A stretch of 64,000 nt of DNA from CF-46 sp963760735 (GCA_963760735.1 CAVXEB010000004.1:62001-126000), one strand, 5' to 3'. Shown: positions 50,233 through 58,822, counted from the first letter of the stretch. The notes: generated from the letters alone by a model not told the origin. A program made the numbers and translations.

Positions 50233-50709
50233 TCAGAAGGACAGGTGCCCGGAGTAGACAGCGCATCCGTTCGGCAGATCGTGCATCTGCAGCACGCCGG
50301 ACACGCCGGTGAATCCAAGGTCGCCGTCCACGATCGGGTGATGGCATCGGCCGTGGGTCTCGACACCGTCGACGATCTTGTAGGTGAAGGTATACGTCGT
50401 CCAGAAGTGGCCGCATCGATCGGCGAGGCAACCCGAGAACACTTCCTTGCCGCTCGCGCGGATGGCACCCGACGGGGTCTCGTTGTGGATCGTCCACTCG
50501 TCGATGTACCAACAGCCGCTCAGCGATCCGGTCACCGTGTAGGTCGCGACGGACGCGGAATCTTCCGTGCAGGTCCCCGCCGTGTCCGGAGTGAGGAGGC
50601 CCCTCACCTGGGTCTGCGATCGGGCCGCCGCCGGGGCGGCAAATGCCACGGCGATCGTTGCCGCGAGGCTGACGGCCAGCCCGACTCGCCGGATAACGTG
50701 TTTCGACAC
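50233..50709 (-). CDS. secreted hypothetical protein
   Basis: A 158-aa exported protein: Sec signal (HVIRRVGLAVSLAATIAVAF then AAPAAARSQ) and a mature, Cys-containing beta-rich domain (GTCTEDSASVATYTVTGSLS, GCWYIDEWTIHNETPSGAIR, CLADRCGHFWTTYTFTYKIV). Four to six Cys suggest disulfides. The GTG start at 50709 follows AAAGGAGACGAAG. Upstream lies a 31-bp site also found before the FAD oxidoreductase on the other side of the GlxA regulator, suggesting common control. Family not recognised. Confidence 0.7.
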   Translation of the reverse strand: MSKHVIRRVGLAVSLAATIAVAFAAPAAARSQTQVRGLLTPDTAGTCTEDSASVATYTVTGSLSGCWYIDEWTIHNETPSGAIRASGKEVFSGCLADRCGHFWTTYTFTYKIVDGVETHGRCHHPIVDGDLGFTGVSGVLQMHDLPNGCAVYSGHLSF

Positions 50710-50772
50710 CCTTCGTCTCCTTTGCCAGTCCGATTGGATGGCCGGGAGTGTCCGGCCGCCCGATCGCCGGGA

Positions 50773-50803
50773 CCAGAGACGAAATGCATCAAACCGGGGC
50801 AAA
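50773..50803 (-). promoter_or_regulatory. 31-bp GlxA-associated site A
   Basis: Read on the minus strand toward the secreted-protein gene: TTTGCCCCG, 14 bp containing ATGCA, then GTCTCTGG. Site B before the FAD oxidoreductase has the same two ends, the same 31-bp length and ATGCA at the same place. It ends 63 bp from the secreted-protein start. Confidence 0.65.
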
Positions 50804-50830
50804 TCGGCCACCCAGCCCGACTCCGAGGCG

Positions 50831-51880
50831 TTACCCGACGGCGAGACGCGCTGCCGGGCGCTCCGCGTGCGGCGCGATGGTCGCGAACTTGCGGCGGTAG
50901 GCAGCCGGCGTGAGCCCGGTCTTTCGCTTGAACAGCCGACGGAAGAACGTCGGGTCCTCGTAGCCGACGCTGAACCCGACGTCGTCCACGGGAATCGAGC
51001 TCGACTCGAGGACCCTCCGCGCCTCGTCGATCCGGACCTCATGGACGTACTCCATTGGTCGTCGGCCCGTAGCGGTTCGAAATCGGCGACCGAACGTTCG
51101 CGGCAACAGGCCCGAGCGCTCGATCATCGCCGCGACGGGGTTGTCGACCCCGTAGTTGTCGGCGATCCACGCCTGGGAGCGGGCGATCGCCGCGTCGTTC
51201 GGATCGCTTCGACGGACCATCGCTGCGTACGGGAGCTGCCCATCCTGGTGCCCGGCGAGGAGGTGGACCTTGGCCGTCCGGATCGCGTGCTCGGGCCCGC
51301 ACAGTCGAGCAATGACGTGGAGGGCCAGGTCCTGCCAGGCTGTCACGCCTCCGGCGGTGATGACGCCATCGGTCTCCGTCGCAAGCACCAGGATCGCGGC
51401 CGCGTCGAACGTCACCGCCGGATATTCCGATTCGAACAGATCGGCGTACGCCCAGTGACCGGCGCATGGCCGGCCGTCGAGCAGGCCGGCCTCGGCGACC
51501 AGCAGCGAGCCTGTACAGACCGAGGCGATGAGCGTCCCCCGTCCGTGCATCGCACGCAGCCACGCGGCCTCGCGGGCGAACCGACCCCGCGGCGCCGTCG
51601 TGATGGGCGTGTACAGGTCGCAGACGATGATCACGTCATACGAATCCGCGTCATCGATGACGGCGTTCGGCTCGACGAGGATGTTCCCGAAGCAGCGGAA
51701 CGGCTCGCCGGTTGCTGCGACGATGCTCAGGTCCAGGACCGCGTCGCCGGGCTCTCCGGTCGTCATGTCCGGGTAGACGGCGCCGACCGAGCTCAGGACG
51801 TCGTACAGGCCGAACAGGATCGCGGGCGACGATTCGGGGGCCGCGAAGAGGGCGACCCTCGGCCTAGGCGAACCACTCAT
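50831..51880 (-). CDS. GlxA family transcriptional regulator (DJ-1/PfpI domain plus AraC-type HTH)
   Basis: A 349-aa regulator. Residues about 8-190 form a DJ-1/PfpI-like sensor domain (VALFAAPESSPAILFGLYDV, VIIVCDLYTP, SVCTGSLLVAEAGLLDGRPC with the nucleophile-elbow Cys). Residues about 230-335 hold the double AraC HTH (SGLLPRTFGRRFRTATGRRP, VDDVGFSVGYEDPTFFRRLF). Such proteins sense small metabolites and activate nearby genes. It sits between two genes that share a conserved upstream 31-bp site, the evident candidate target. Confidence 0.9.
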   Translation of the reverse strand: MSGSPRPRVALFAAPESSPAILFGLYDVLSSVGAVYPDMTTGEPGDAVLDLSIVAATGEPFRCFGNILVEPNAVIDDADSYDVIIVCDLYTPITTAPRGRFAREAAWLRAMHGRGTLIASVCTGSLLVAEAGLLDGRPCAGHWAYADLFESEYPAVTFDAAAILVLATETDGVITAGGVTAWQDLALHVIARLCGPEHAIRTAKVHLLAGHQDGQLPYAAMVRRSDPNDAAIARSQAWIADNYGVDNPVAAMIERSGLLPRTFGRRFRTATGRRPMEYVHEVRIDEARRVLESSSIPVDDVGFSVGYEDPTFFRRLFKRKTGLTPAAYRRKFATIAPHAERPAARLAVG

Positions 51881-51905
51881 GAGATTCCTCGATCAGCGCG
51901 TCAGT

Positions 51906-51936
51906 TTTGCCCCGAAATCATGCAATCTGTCTCTGG
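51906..51936 (+). promoter_or_regulatory. 31-bp GlxA-associated site B
   Basis: TTTGCCCCG (51906-51914), 14 bp containing ATGCA, GTCTCTGG (51929-51936). It lies between the divergent starts of the GlxA-type regulator (26 bp away) and the FAD oxidoreductase (87 bp away). It is the same motif as site A, oriented toward the oxidoreductase. Likely binding site of the regulator, with autoregulation possible. Confidence 0.65.
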
Positions 51937-52022
51937 TCGCATCGTACGGCGCCGCGGACACTCCGTCGCAGCGATCCCGGCCTGCACCTGGCGGCTGCGG
52001 CGATCATCCGGTGGAGAGGACG

Positions 52023-53456
52023 ATGGACGTCGTGGTCGAGCCTGATCTCGAGGCGGTGACGGGGTTTGCCGATGAGGCGGTGGGCCGACTGCGGGCGGCC
52101 GTGAGTGGCGAGGTGCTCGTCGCCGGCGATCCCGGCTACGACGCGGCGCGTGCGGTCTGGAACGCGATGATCGACCGCCGCCCGGGCGTGATCGTCCGGT
52201 GCCGGACGAGCGCGGATGTGGTCGAAGCGGTCACGTTCGCGCAGGGGCATCGCCAGCCAGTGTCCGTCCGCGGGGGCGGCCACAACGTGGCGGGTCATGC
52301 CGTGTCCGAGGGCGGGGTGATGGTCGACCTGTCGCCGATGCGTGACGTTCGGGTCGATCCGGAACGTGCCCGCGCCTTCGTCCAGGGTGGCACGACGTGG
52401 GCGGCGGTCGACCTGGCGACCCAGGAGTTCGGGCTGGCGACCCCCGGCGGTCTGATCTCGGATACCGGCGTCGGCGGGCTCACGCTGAGCGGCGGGATCG
52501 GTTGGCTGCGCAGCCGGTATGGCCTGGCGATCGACAACCTCGTGTCGGCGGAGGTCGTCACCGCAGACGGAAGGACACGGCGCGCAAGCGCCACCGAGAA
52601 CGAGGATCTGTACTGGGCGCTCCGTGGCGGGGGCGGCAACTTCGGCGTCGTCACCGAGTTCGAGTTCGCCCTGCATCCGGTCGGACCGACCGTGATGTTC
52701 GCGGCGCCGGTCCTGCCGATCGAGGCGGGCTCCGGCCCGATCCGGGCGTGGCGCGACTTCCTTGCCGACAAGCATCGCGACGTTGGATCGCTCGTCGAGT
52801 TCTCGACGATCCCGGCCTCGCCAGACTATCCGGAGGCCGCCTGGGGCAGGCGCGCGTACACGATCGCCGCCCTCTACGCCGGCGATGCCGATGAAGGCGA
52901 GGCGCTCCTCCGGCCGCTGCTCGAGCTGGGCGAGCCGCTCGTGGACTTCACGGGCAAGCTCCCCTATCGCGATGTCCAGCAGCTGTTCGACGCCGTCATC
53001 CCGTTCGGTCGACACCGCTGCTACTGGAAGAGCACGTTCCTGCGCGGCCTCGACGACGAGGTCATCGACCTGATCGTGGACGGCAACCGTCGGCCACCGT
53101 CGCCGAATACGTTGTCGTCCATCTGGAACCTGGGCGGAGCCACCGCTGACGTCGACGCCACCGCCACGGCGTTCGGTGACCGCTCAATGCCCTGGATGGT
53201 CTCGATCGACTCGATCTGGACGACCGCCGACGAGGACGAGGCGAACATCGCCTGGACCCGGTCCTTCTGGAGCCGCCTTCAGCCCCATTCCGACCGCGGG
53301 AGGATCTACCTGAACTTCCCTGGTCACGGCGAGGACAACGACGAGCTCACGCGCGGCGCGTTCGGACCGAACTACGACCGGCTCGCGGAGATCAAGCGTC
53401 GGTACGACCCGACCAACATGTTCCGCTTCAACCAGAACATCCGACCGTCCGCCTGA
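52023..53456 (+). CDS. FAD-binding oxidoreductase (berberine-bridge/PCMH type)
   Basis: A 477-aa flavoprotein with an N-terminal PCMH FAD domain: PVSVRGGGHNVAGHAVSEGG (the His of GGGHN is the usual covalent 8-alpha FAD attachment), FVQGGTTWAAVDLATQEFGL, DTGVGGLTLSGGIGWLRSRYG. The C-terminal BBE segment ends KRRYDPTNMFRFNQNIRPS. The second (Cys) covalent link of bicovalent members is not seen. Typical reactions are oxidation of sugars or of secondary metabolites. The ATG follows GGAGAGGACG. Divergent from, and probably controlled by, the GlxA-type regulator. Confidence 0.9.
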   Translation: MDVVVEPDLEAVTGFADEAVGRLRAAVSGEVLVAGDPGYDAARAVWNAMIDRRPGVIVRCRTSADVVEAVTFAQGHRQPVSVRGGGHNVAGHAVSEGGVMVDLSPMRDVRVDPERARAFVQGGTTWAAVDLATQEFGLATPGGLISDTGVGGLTLSGGIGWLRSRYGLAIDNLVSAEVVTADGRTRRASATENEDLYWALRGGGGNFGVVTEFEFALHPVGPTVMFAAPVLPIEAGSGPIRAWRDFLADKHRDVGSLVEFSTIPASPDYPEAAWGRRAYTIAALYAGDADEGEALLRPLLELGEPLVDFTGKLPYRDVQQLFDAVIPFGRHRCYWKSTFLRGLDDEVIDLIVDGNRRPPSPNTLSSIWNLGGATADVDATATAFGDRSMPWMVSIDSIWTTADEDEANIAWTRSFWSRLQPHSDRGRIYLNFPGHGEDNDELTRGAFGPNYDRLAEIKRRYDPTNMFRFNQNIRPSA

Positions 53457-53464
53457 CCACGCCT

Positions 53465-53821
53465 CTATTCCAGCGGCTGGTAGACCCCGAGGATGTTTCC
53501 GAACGGGTCGGCGAAGGTGAACCGCCGTCCACCGGGATATTCGTGCAGCTCCACCTGGATGCGACCTCCGGCATCCAGGACGCTCGCCAGCGCGGCATCG
53601 GCATCGTCCGTGCGCACCAGCGCCAGGACACCCTCGCCGCGGGACGCCGGCGTCTGCGGCGACAGCCCGCCGAACTCCTGGCCGGGGTTCCGGGGATCCT
53701 TGATGCCCGCGTAGTCAGGGCCGTAGTCGTTGAACGTCCAGCCCAGCGCCTTCGCGTAGAAGGCCTTCGCCTGGTCGAGGTCGTCGACGGCGAGCTCGAC
53801 GTAGTCGATCACGTGAGCCAT
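53465..53821 (-). CDS. VOC family protein (glyoxalase/dioxygenase fold)
   Basis: A 118-aa single VOC module: MAHVIDYVELAVDDLDQAKA, FYAKALGWTFNDYGPDYAGI, TDDADAALASVLDAGGRIQV and the C-terminal GRRFTFADPFGNILGVYQPL. Metal ligands (His/Glu) are only partly conserved, so it may bind a ligand rather than catalyse. It converges on the FAD oxidoreductase with an 8-bp gap. Confidence 0.87.
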   Translation of the reverse strand: MAHVIDYVELAVDDLDQAKAFYAKALGWTFNDYGPDYAGIKDPRNPGQEFGGLSPQTPASRGEGVLALVRTDDADAALASVLDAGGRIQVELHEYPGGRRFTFADPFGNILGVYQPLE

Positions 53822-53866
53822 GCCTCAAGCCTACGCCGGGTCCCGGCGGCGGTCGCCGGCGACCAG

Positions 53867-54607
53867 TCAGGGCTTCGCGCCGGCCGCCTCGAGGGCTGCC
53901 GCGATCTCGGTCTGGCCCCGCGCCTGGGCATGGGCCAGCGGTCTGACGCCGTCCTTGTCGGCGATGTCGAGATCGGCGCCGTGCTCGATCAGCAGTCGGA
54001 CGATCTCCTGGTGGGCCGCGTCGCCGTTGGCCAGCACGATCGACTCGAGGAGAGCCGTCCAGCCCAACCGGTTCACGTGGTCGATGTCGACGTCGGTCTG
54101 CTCCAACAGATAGCGGACGACCTCGACGTGGCCGCGTTCGCTGGCCGGGATCAGCGCGGTCCCCCCGTATCGGTTCGTGATCGCCGGGTCCGCACCGGCC
54201 TCGTTCATGAGCCGCACGATGTCCAGCAGGCCTTCGGCGCCGGCGTAGAGGAACGGGTTGTCCAGCTGGTAGTCCTGGATATCGACATCCGCCTCGGCTT
54301 CGAGGAGCTGGCGGACCGCATCGGTCTTCCTCGCGACGGTCGCGACGAGCAGGGCGGTCCGGCCGCTCGCGTCGCGGGCGTTGACATTCGCGCCGCCATC
54401 GAGGGCTGCCATGATCCCGGAGGCGTCACCGGTCTCCGCCGCCGCAAGCAGTTGGTCGTCCATGGAGGTGGCTCCTGTCGAACGGGCGCTGGGCATCGAA
54501 CAAGCGACGACGACGAGCACCGCGAAGACCGTCCCCAGTGACCCGAGGCTCGACGCTCGAGCATGCGAGCGGGTCTTGGCTAGCTTCGAACGGCGAACAT
54601 GTGCCAC
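53867..54607 (-). CDS. ankyrin repeat lipoprotein
   Basis: A 246-aa protein: basic start, hydrophobic stretch ending in a lipobox (FAVLVVVACSMPS), then about five ankyrin repeats. Examples are LLAAAETGDASGIMAALDGG, NVNARDASGRTALLVATVAR, LIPASERGHVEVVRYLLEQT and IVRLLIEHGADLDIADKDGV. It is exported and likely a protein-interaction module at the outer face of the membrane. The first 28 bp overlap the end of the upstream cyclase gene, so it is coupled to it. A shorter cytoplasmic form from MDDQLLAAAE is possible but loses the lipobox. Confidence 0.82.
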   Translation of the reverse strand: MAHVRRSKLAKTRSHARASSLGSLGTVFAVLVVVACSMPSARSTGATSMDDQLLAAAETGDASGIMAALDGGANVNARDASGRTALLVATVARKTDAVRQLLEAEADVDIQDYQLDNPFLYAGAEGLLDIVRLMNEAGADPAITNRYGGTALIPASERGHVEVVRYLLEQTDVDIDHVNRLGWTALLESIVLANGDAAHQEIVRLLIEHGADLDIADKDGVRPLAHAQARGQTEIAAALEAAGAKP

Positions 54608-55911
54608 GAACCCGGGACGCCCTTCAGATCGTGATCACCCCGATCGTCGAAGTCGAGGCCGGATCCGACGACGAGGTCCTTGACCGTGCTCGAGACGAGG
54701 ATCTCGCCGGGCCCGGCCTTCGCCGACACCCTCGCCGCGATGTGGACGGCGAGGCCGGCGATGTCGTCCGGGAGGACTTCGATCTCACCGACATGGATCC
54801 CCGCGCGGATCTCCAGACCGAGCTCGCGAACCTCGTCGCGGATCGCGACGGCGCAGCGGACCGCCCGGGCCGGACCATCGAAGGTGGCAACGAAGCCATC
54901 GCCGATGACCTTGACCTCCAGACCGCCGAATTGGTCGAGCTGGCGTCGGACGATCCCGTTGTGGTCTGCCAGGAGCCGCTGCCATCCGGCGTCTCCGCGT
55001 TCGGCCGCCAGCTGGGTCGATCCGACGATGTCGGTGAAGAGCACCGTCGCGAGCACGCGGCGGGGATCGAGCACGGGTCGGAACCCGGTGACGAAGTCCT
55101 GGATCTCGGTGACGATCGCGTCCTGATCGCCGGCCCAGATGAGGTTGTCGGACCCGGGCAGCTCGACGTACTTCGCGCCCGGGATGTGCTCCGCGAGGTA
55201 GCGCCCGTGGGCGACGCCGAAGCCCGTCGCGGCCTCCCGGTGGATGACCAGCGTCGGGACGCGGATCGCCGGGAGCACGTCCCGGACGTCGCTCTCGTAG
55301 ATCAGGCGAACGATCGCCTTCGTGCTGCCGGGCGTCGCGGCGCTCCGCTCGTACCGCGCCCAGGACCGGCGGATGCGTTCATCGTGGGCAACCGACGGCG
55401 CGAACATGTCGATCATCACCCCGCGGCCGGTCTCGCCTTCGGCGATGTCGAGCGATGGCGCCATCTCCTCGATCGGTGCCCCGATCGGGAAGTCGGGAGC
55501 CTCGAGGAATTGCGCGAAGCAGTCGACGAGGATGAGGCTCGAGACCCGGTCCGGATGCGCGGCCGCGTACGGCATCGCCAGGATGCCGCCGCCGATGTTC
55601 GCGATCAGCGCCGCTCGGTCGGATCCGACCGTGTCGAGCACCGCCGGAATGTCGGCCATGAACTCCTCGAGGGTCGGCAGCGTCGAGGTCGGGATCGGGT
55701 CCGACAGACCCGTCCCCCTCTTGTCGAACATGATCAGCCGACCGAACCCCGCCAGCCGTTCCCGGAGCGAGGCCAGCGGCGGCACGTCCCACTGGGCGTC
55801 GAGATTGCCGAACCACTGGTCGAGCAGGAGGATATCGGGCGGCCCGTCACCCACGACCTGATAGGCGAGGTGGAGCTCGCCGAGCCGGGCGTACCGCGTT
55901 TCCGGAAGCAT
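54580..55911 (-). CDS. alpha/beta-hydrolase fused to a class III adenylate/guanylate cyclase domain
   Basis: A 443-aa fusion. The N-terminal half (about residues 1-265) is an alpha/beta hydrolase: MFDKRGTGLSDPI, LIANIGGGILAMPYAAAHPD and VPTLVIHREAATGFGVAHGR. In the nucleophile elbow GxSxG reads NIGGG, so the usual Ser is replaced and the domain may bind rather than cleave. The C-terminal half is a class III cyclase: LATVLFTDIVGSTQLAAERG (metal Asp), GGLEVKVIGDGFVATFDGP and VHIAARVSAKAGPGEILVSS. This pairing is known from actinobacterial cyclases and suggests ligand-controlled nucleotide signalling. Confidence 0.88.
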   Translation of the reverse strand: MLPETRYARLGELHLAYQVVGDGPPDILLLDQWFGNLDAQWDVPPLASLRERLAGFGRLIMFDKRGTGLSDPIPTSTLPTLEEFMADIPAVLDTVGSDRAALIANIGGGILAMPYAAAHPDRVSSLILVDCFAQFLEAPDFPIGAPIEEMAPSLDIAEGETGRGVMIDMFAPSVAHDERIRRSWARYERSAATPGSTKAIVRLIYESDVRDVLPAIRVPTLVIHREAATGFGVAHGRYLAEHIPGAKYVELPGSDNLIWAGDQDAIVTEIQDFVTGFRPVLDPRRVLATVLFTDIVGSTQLAAERGDAGWQRLLADHNGIVRRQLDQFGGLEVKVIGDGFVATFDGPARAVRCAVAIRDEVRELGLEIRAGIHVGEIEVLPDDIAGLAVHIAARVSAKAGPGEILVSSTVKDLVVGSGLDFDDRGDHDLKGVPGSWHMFAVRS

Positions 55912-55972
55912 CTGGGGCAAGCGTAGCGGCCGCGCAACGGCCACGAACGCAGGGGACCGTGCTCGGGCAGAG

Positions 55973-56395
55973 TCAGGCGGGCTGGGGGCCCCCGGAGTCA
56001 GCGTCGGGCTTCGGCTTGGCGCTCCGCTTCGACCTGGTTCTGGCGCCGCCGGGCGCCGCGCTTGCCTTTGCCCGTCCCTTTGCCCGTCGCGCGCGGGCCG
56101 CGGGCTTCGGTTCGTCGATCGACACCGGGCTCGCGACCGGCGTCTCGTCGACGCTCGGGCCTGGCTCGGTCGCGGGGTCCGCCGCGGACGCCTGGCGTGG
56201 TCTCGCCCAGACGGGCGTGAACTCGGCCGGGTCGAACAGCACCTGGCGGAAGATTGCCGCCGGGAGGAGCTCCGGCGGGGGTTCGGGAGCGACGTCCTCG
56301 ACGGCGGTCGCAGCCTCCGCTGCCACGCCGTCAGCTCGGGATCGATCCTCCACGCGCCGGTGTCGCCCCAGGAGTCGCTCGAACGCCTTGGTCAT
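55973..56395 (-). CDS. hypothetical protein with basic Ala/Lys/Arg-rich tail
   Basis: A 140-aa protein without recognised domain. The N-terminus MTKAFERLLGRHRRVEDRSR is basic, the middle acidic and Pro-rich (EDVAPEPPPELLPAA), and the last 45 residues low-complexity (ARARRAKGRAKASAAPGGAR). The tail recalls histone-like C-termini and might contact nucleic acid. The frame is supported by composition only. Confidence 0.5.
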   Translation of the reverse strand: MTKAFERLLGRHRRVEDRSRADGVAAEAATAVEDVAPEPPPELLPAAIFRQVLFDPAEFTPVWARPRQASAADPATEPGPSVDETPVASPVSIDEPKPAARARRAKGRAKASAAPGGARTRSKRSAKPKPDADSGGPQPA

Positions 56396-56467
56396 CGATC
56401 GAGGCTAGGGCCTGGTCGCGCGCCGCGTCTGTGACGCCAACGACGTCATCGGCTGGTACGTTCGTCA

Positions 56468-56938
56468 TCAGGCCGGCCGCGGTGGGCGCGGTTCGAACAC
56501 GACGACCGCCGTCTCCCGCGATCGCCGCGCGGCAAACGCATCGAGGTTCGGCTCGCGCTTCTCGATCTCGGACCAGAGCCGCGCTCGCTCGTCGCCGGTC
56601 GCGGCGCGCGCCCGGACCTGGAGAATTCCGTCGTCCAGATCGATCGTCGCGTCGGGATTGGCCTGCAGGTTGAGCCACCACGCGGGTTCTGGATCACCCC
56701 AGCCATTCATCGCGAGCGTGAACAGGTTCGGCCCGTCCTCGAAGTAGCCGAGGATCGCGACCCGCTCCGCGCCGGTCTTGCGGCCCTTCGTGTGGAGTCG
56801 GATCGTCCCATACGTCCTGGCCGTCGGCTTCCCGAGTCCGAGTCGGCCACCGCTGACCGTGTACAGGCCGCGATGGACGACCCAGGCGCCGCGGATGAAC
56901 CAGCGGGGCGGAAGGAAGGGCGATCGTTTCTTCTGCAT
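56468..56938 (-). CDS. deazaflavin (F420)-dependent nitroreductase family protein
   Basis: A 156-aa split-beta-barrel protein of the Ddn/DUF385 type: PTARTYGTIRLHTKGRKTGA ERVAILGYFEDG, LFTLAMNGWGDPEPAWWLNL, QANPDATIDL. These residues line the F420 pocket in Ddn-like quinone reductases. The ATG at 56938 is preferred to an upstream GTG at 56947. A second member of this superfamily begins at the end of the window. Confidence 0.87.
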   Translation of the reverse strand: MQKKRSPFLPPRWFIRGAWVVHRGLYTVSGGRLGLGKPTARTYGTIRLHTKGRKTGAERVAILGYFEDGPNLFTLAMNGWGDPEPAWWLNLQANPDATIDLDDGILQVRARAATGDERARLWSEIEKREPNLDAFAARRSRETAVVVFEPRPPRPA

Positions 56939-57009
56939 GGCCTGCACTTCCCGGTCGGTTTGGCCCGTCGTCCAGGCTCGTGCCTACGAACGGCCGGAGG
57001 AACGACGCG

Positions 57010-57381
57010 ATGGACCTTGGTGCATTCTCGGTCAGCCTGGCGGTCAAGGATCTGGCGACGTCGAAGTCGTCCTACGAGACCCTCGGGTTCGAGGCCTTCT
57101 TCGGGGAGGCCACGCAGGGCTGGCTGATCATGCGGAACGGCGATGCGAGGATCGGGTTGTTCCAGGGCATGTTCGAGAAGAACATCCTCACGTTCAACCC
57201 CGGCTGGGACGGTGACGCGAAGCCGCTCGGGTCGTTCACCGACGTCCGCGAGATCCAGCGCGGCCTGAAGGCCGCCGGTGCCCATCTCGAGATGGAGGCG
57301 GACGAGACGACGACCGGGCCGGGAAGCGTGATGATCCAGGATCCGGACGGGAACCAGATCCTCCTCGACCAGCACGTCTGA
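57010..57381 (+). CDS. VOC family protein
   Basis: A 123-aa VOC module (MDLGAFSVSLAVKDLATSKS, GWLIMRNGDARIGLFQGMFE, MIQDPDGNQILLDQHV). The pattern matches small extradiol/glyoxalase-fold proteins of unknown substrate. The ATG at 57010 has GGAGGAACGACG before it. Head-to-head with the F420-type gene. Confidence 0.87.
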   Translation: MDLGAFSVSLAVKDLATSKSSYETLGFEAFFGEATQGWLIMRNGDARIGLFQGMFEKNILTFNPGWDGDAKPLGSFTDVREIQRGLKAAGAHLEMEADETTTGPGSVMIQDPDGNQILLDQHV

Positions 57382-57515
57382 CCGATCGACGAGTGACAGG
57401 TGCCGCGCCCTCGGACACGTGCCGTGAGACCAGGGCGCGACGCCCCGAGCGTAGGCTCTCGACCGACGTGGGCTCGGAAACACGCCCGGTGGACGGGCTG
57501 TCGAGGAGGACGATC

Positions 57516-58229
57516 GTGGCTGAGCTGACCGATGACGGCTGGAACGAGCTCGCGCGGGACCTGACGTCTCGCGTCGCGGCCTTCTCCCCGGAGTGGACCG
57601 ACCGGGCGGAGGGCGATCCGGGTGTGACGATCGTGGAGCTGTTCGGATTCCTCGCGGAATCGATCCTCGGTCGATCCGACGCGTCATCGGCGGGTCGGGC
57701 CCGTTTGCTCGAGATCATCGAGCGGCTCGATCGAGTCCATCCGGCGCCGTGTCCGGATCGCACCCTGACCCGGAATCGCTTCTTCGCGGGCAGGATCCTC
57801 ACCGCCGACGATCTCGAGCGGGAGCAGGAGTACCACCGGACCAAGCACCGGCGCCACAACCGGCTGCTCCATGGGTACGGGATCGTCGAGGGTCTCGAGG
57901 TCACGGTCGAGTCGAACGCGTCCGGCGGGACCACGGTCACCGTTTCGCCGGGCTTCGCGATCGATCGCAACGGCGAAGAGCTGCTCATCTGCGAGCGGGC
58001 GACCAGTGACCCGTGCCCGGGCAAGGCGGATTGCTACGTCACGATCCGACTCGTCGAGCGGGCCGCGGATGAGCGGCCGGACGGCGAGCCATCACGCATC
58101 GACGAGTCCGCGGAGATCGCAGTCCTCGAGGAGGTCCCCCCGGATCACCTCGCGATCGCGCGTCTCGCACGTTCCGGTGACACCTGGCAGCTGGACGTGA
58201 CCTTCGTCGCGGCGCGCATCGCCGTCTGA
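57516..58229 (+). CDS. orphan baseplate-like protein (contractile injection / phage-tail type motifs)
   Basis: A 237-aa protein in three parts. Residues about 8-65 (AFSPEWTDRAEGDPGVTIVE LFGFLAESILGR) match the N-terminal signature of gp6/J-like baseplate assembly proteins. Residues about 85-120 (TRNRFFAGRILTADDLEREQ, EYHRTKHRRHNRLLHGYGIV) match a segment seen in proteins of extracellular contractile injection clusters. The rest (TVTVSPGFAIDRNGEELLIC) is beta-rich. No sheath, tube or spike genes lie nearby. The GTG start follows GAGGAGGACGATC. Assignment rests on motif recall, so moderate. Confidence 0.6.
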   Translation: MAELTDDGWNELARDLTSRVAAFSPEWTDRAEGDPGVTIVELFGFLAESILGRSDASSAGRARLLEIIERLDRVHPAPCPDRTLTRNRFFAGRILTADDLEREQEYHRTKHRRHNRLLHGYGIVEGLEVTVESNASGGTTVTVSPGFAIDRNGEELLICERATSDPCPGKADCYVTIRLVERAADERPDGEPSRIDESAEIAVLEEVPPDHLAIARLARSGDTWQLDVTFVAARIAV

Positions 58230-58237
58230 CGACGCGC

Positions 58238-58822
58238 TCAGCCGACGGCGACGGGCGTCGCCGTCGCCACGTCCCGAGCGATCTCGCGAGCCCAGGCTTC
58301 GATCACGTCCCACTCCCGGTAGTCGCCGGGTGGCAGGAGGCCGCCCGAGGCGGGCATCAGGCGCACGACCCGCTCGGCGAACGTCTTCGGCGGATCCTTC
58401 GGGTCGAAGGCGCCGTAGAAGACCCGGTGCTCCCGCACTCCGATCGCGGCACTGAGCTCGGCGACCTTCCTGCGGCCGGCGCTGCCGGGCCCCGATTCGG
58501 GTCCCAGCGCATCCTCCATCGGGTCGGAGCCCGGCTTCCCGGCGCGCGATCCGCGCAATGGACCGCTGCTGAACAGCCAGGTCGGCCGGGCCGCGAGCGC
58601 GGCCTGGTTGCGAGAGACGTAGTCCGTCGCCTCCTTGAGCCAGCTGCCCATGTAGACGCCGCTCCCGATGACGCAGGCGTCGGCATCGACGACGTCACGG
58701 ATCGCGTCGGTCGAGCCCACGGTGGACTCGACGCCCTCCGATCGGAGCACCTCGCCGATCTTCTCGGCGATCCCGCGAGTCCCACCGTGGCGGCTCGCAT
58801 AGATGACCAGAATCTTCGCCAT
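58238..58822 (-). CDS. flavodoxin domain protein (HemG-like)
   Basis: A 194-aa flavodoxin-fold protein. The FMN phosphate loop is VIYASRHGGTRGIAEKIGEV, with CVIGSGVYMGSWLKEATDYV and WLFSSGPLRG as further pocket strands. The C-terminus FYGAFDPKDPPKTFAERVVR resembles menaquinone-dependent protoporphyrinogen oxidase (HemG) relatives, though a haem role is not indicated by neighbours. The ATG follows GAGGAGGAATGAG. Confidence 0.85.
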   Translation of the reverse strand: MAKILVIYASRHGGTRGIAEKIGEVLRSEGVESTVGSTDAIRDVVDADACVIGSGVYMGSWLKEATDYVSRNQAALAARPTWLFSSGPLRGSRAGKPGSDPMEDALGPESGPGSAGRRKVAELSAAIGVREHRVFYGAFDPKDPPKTFAERVVRLMPASGGLLPPGDYREWDVIEAWAREIARDVATATPVAVG

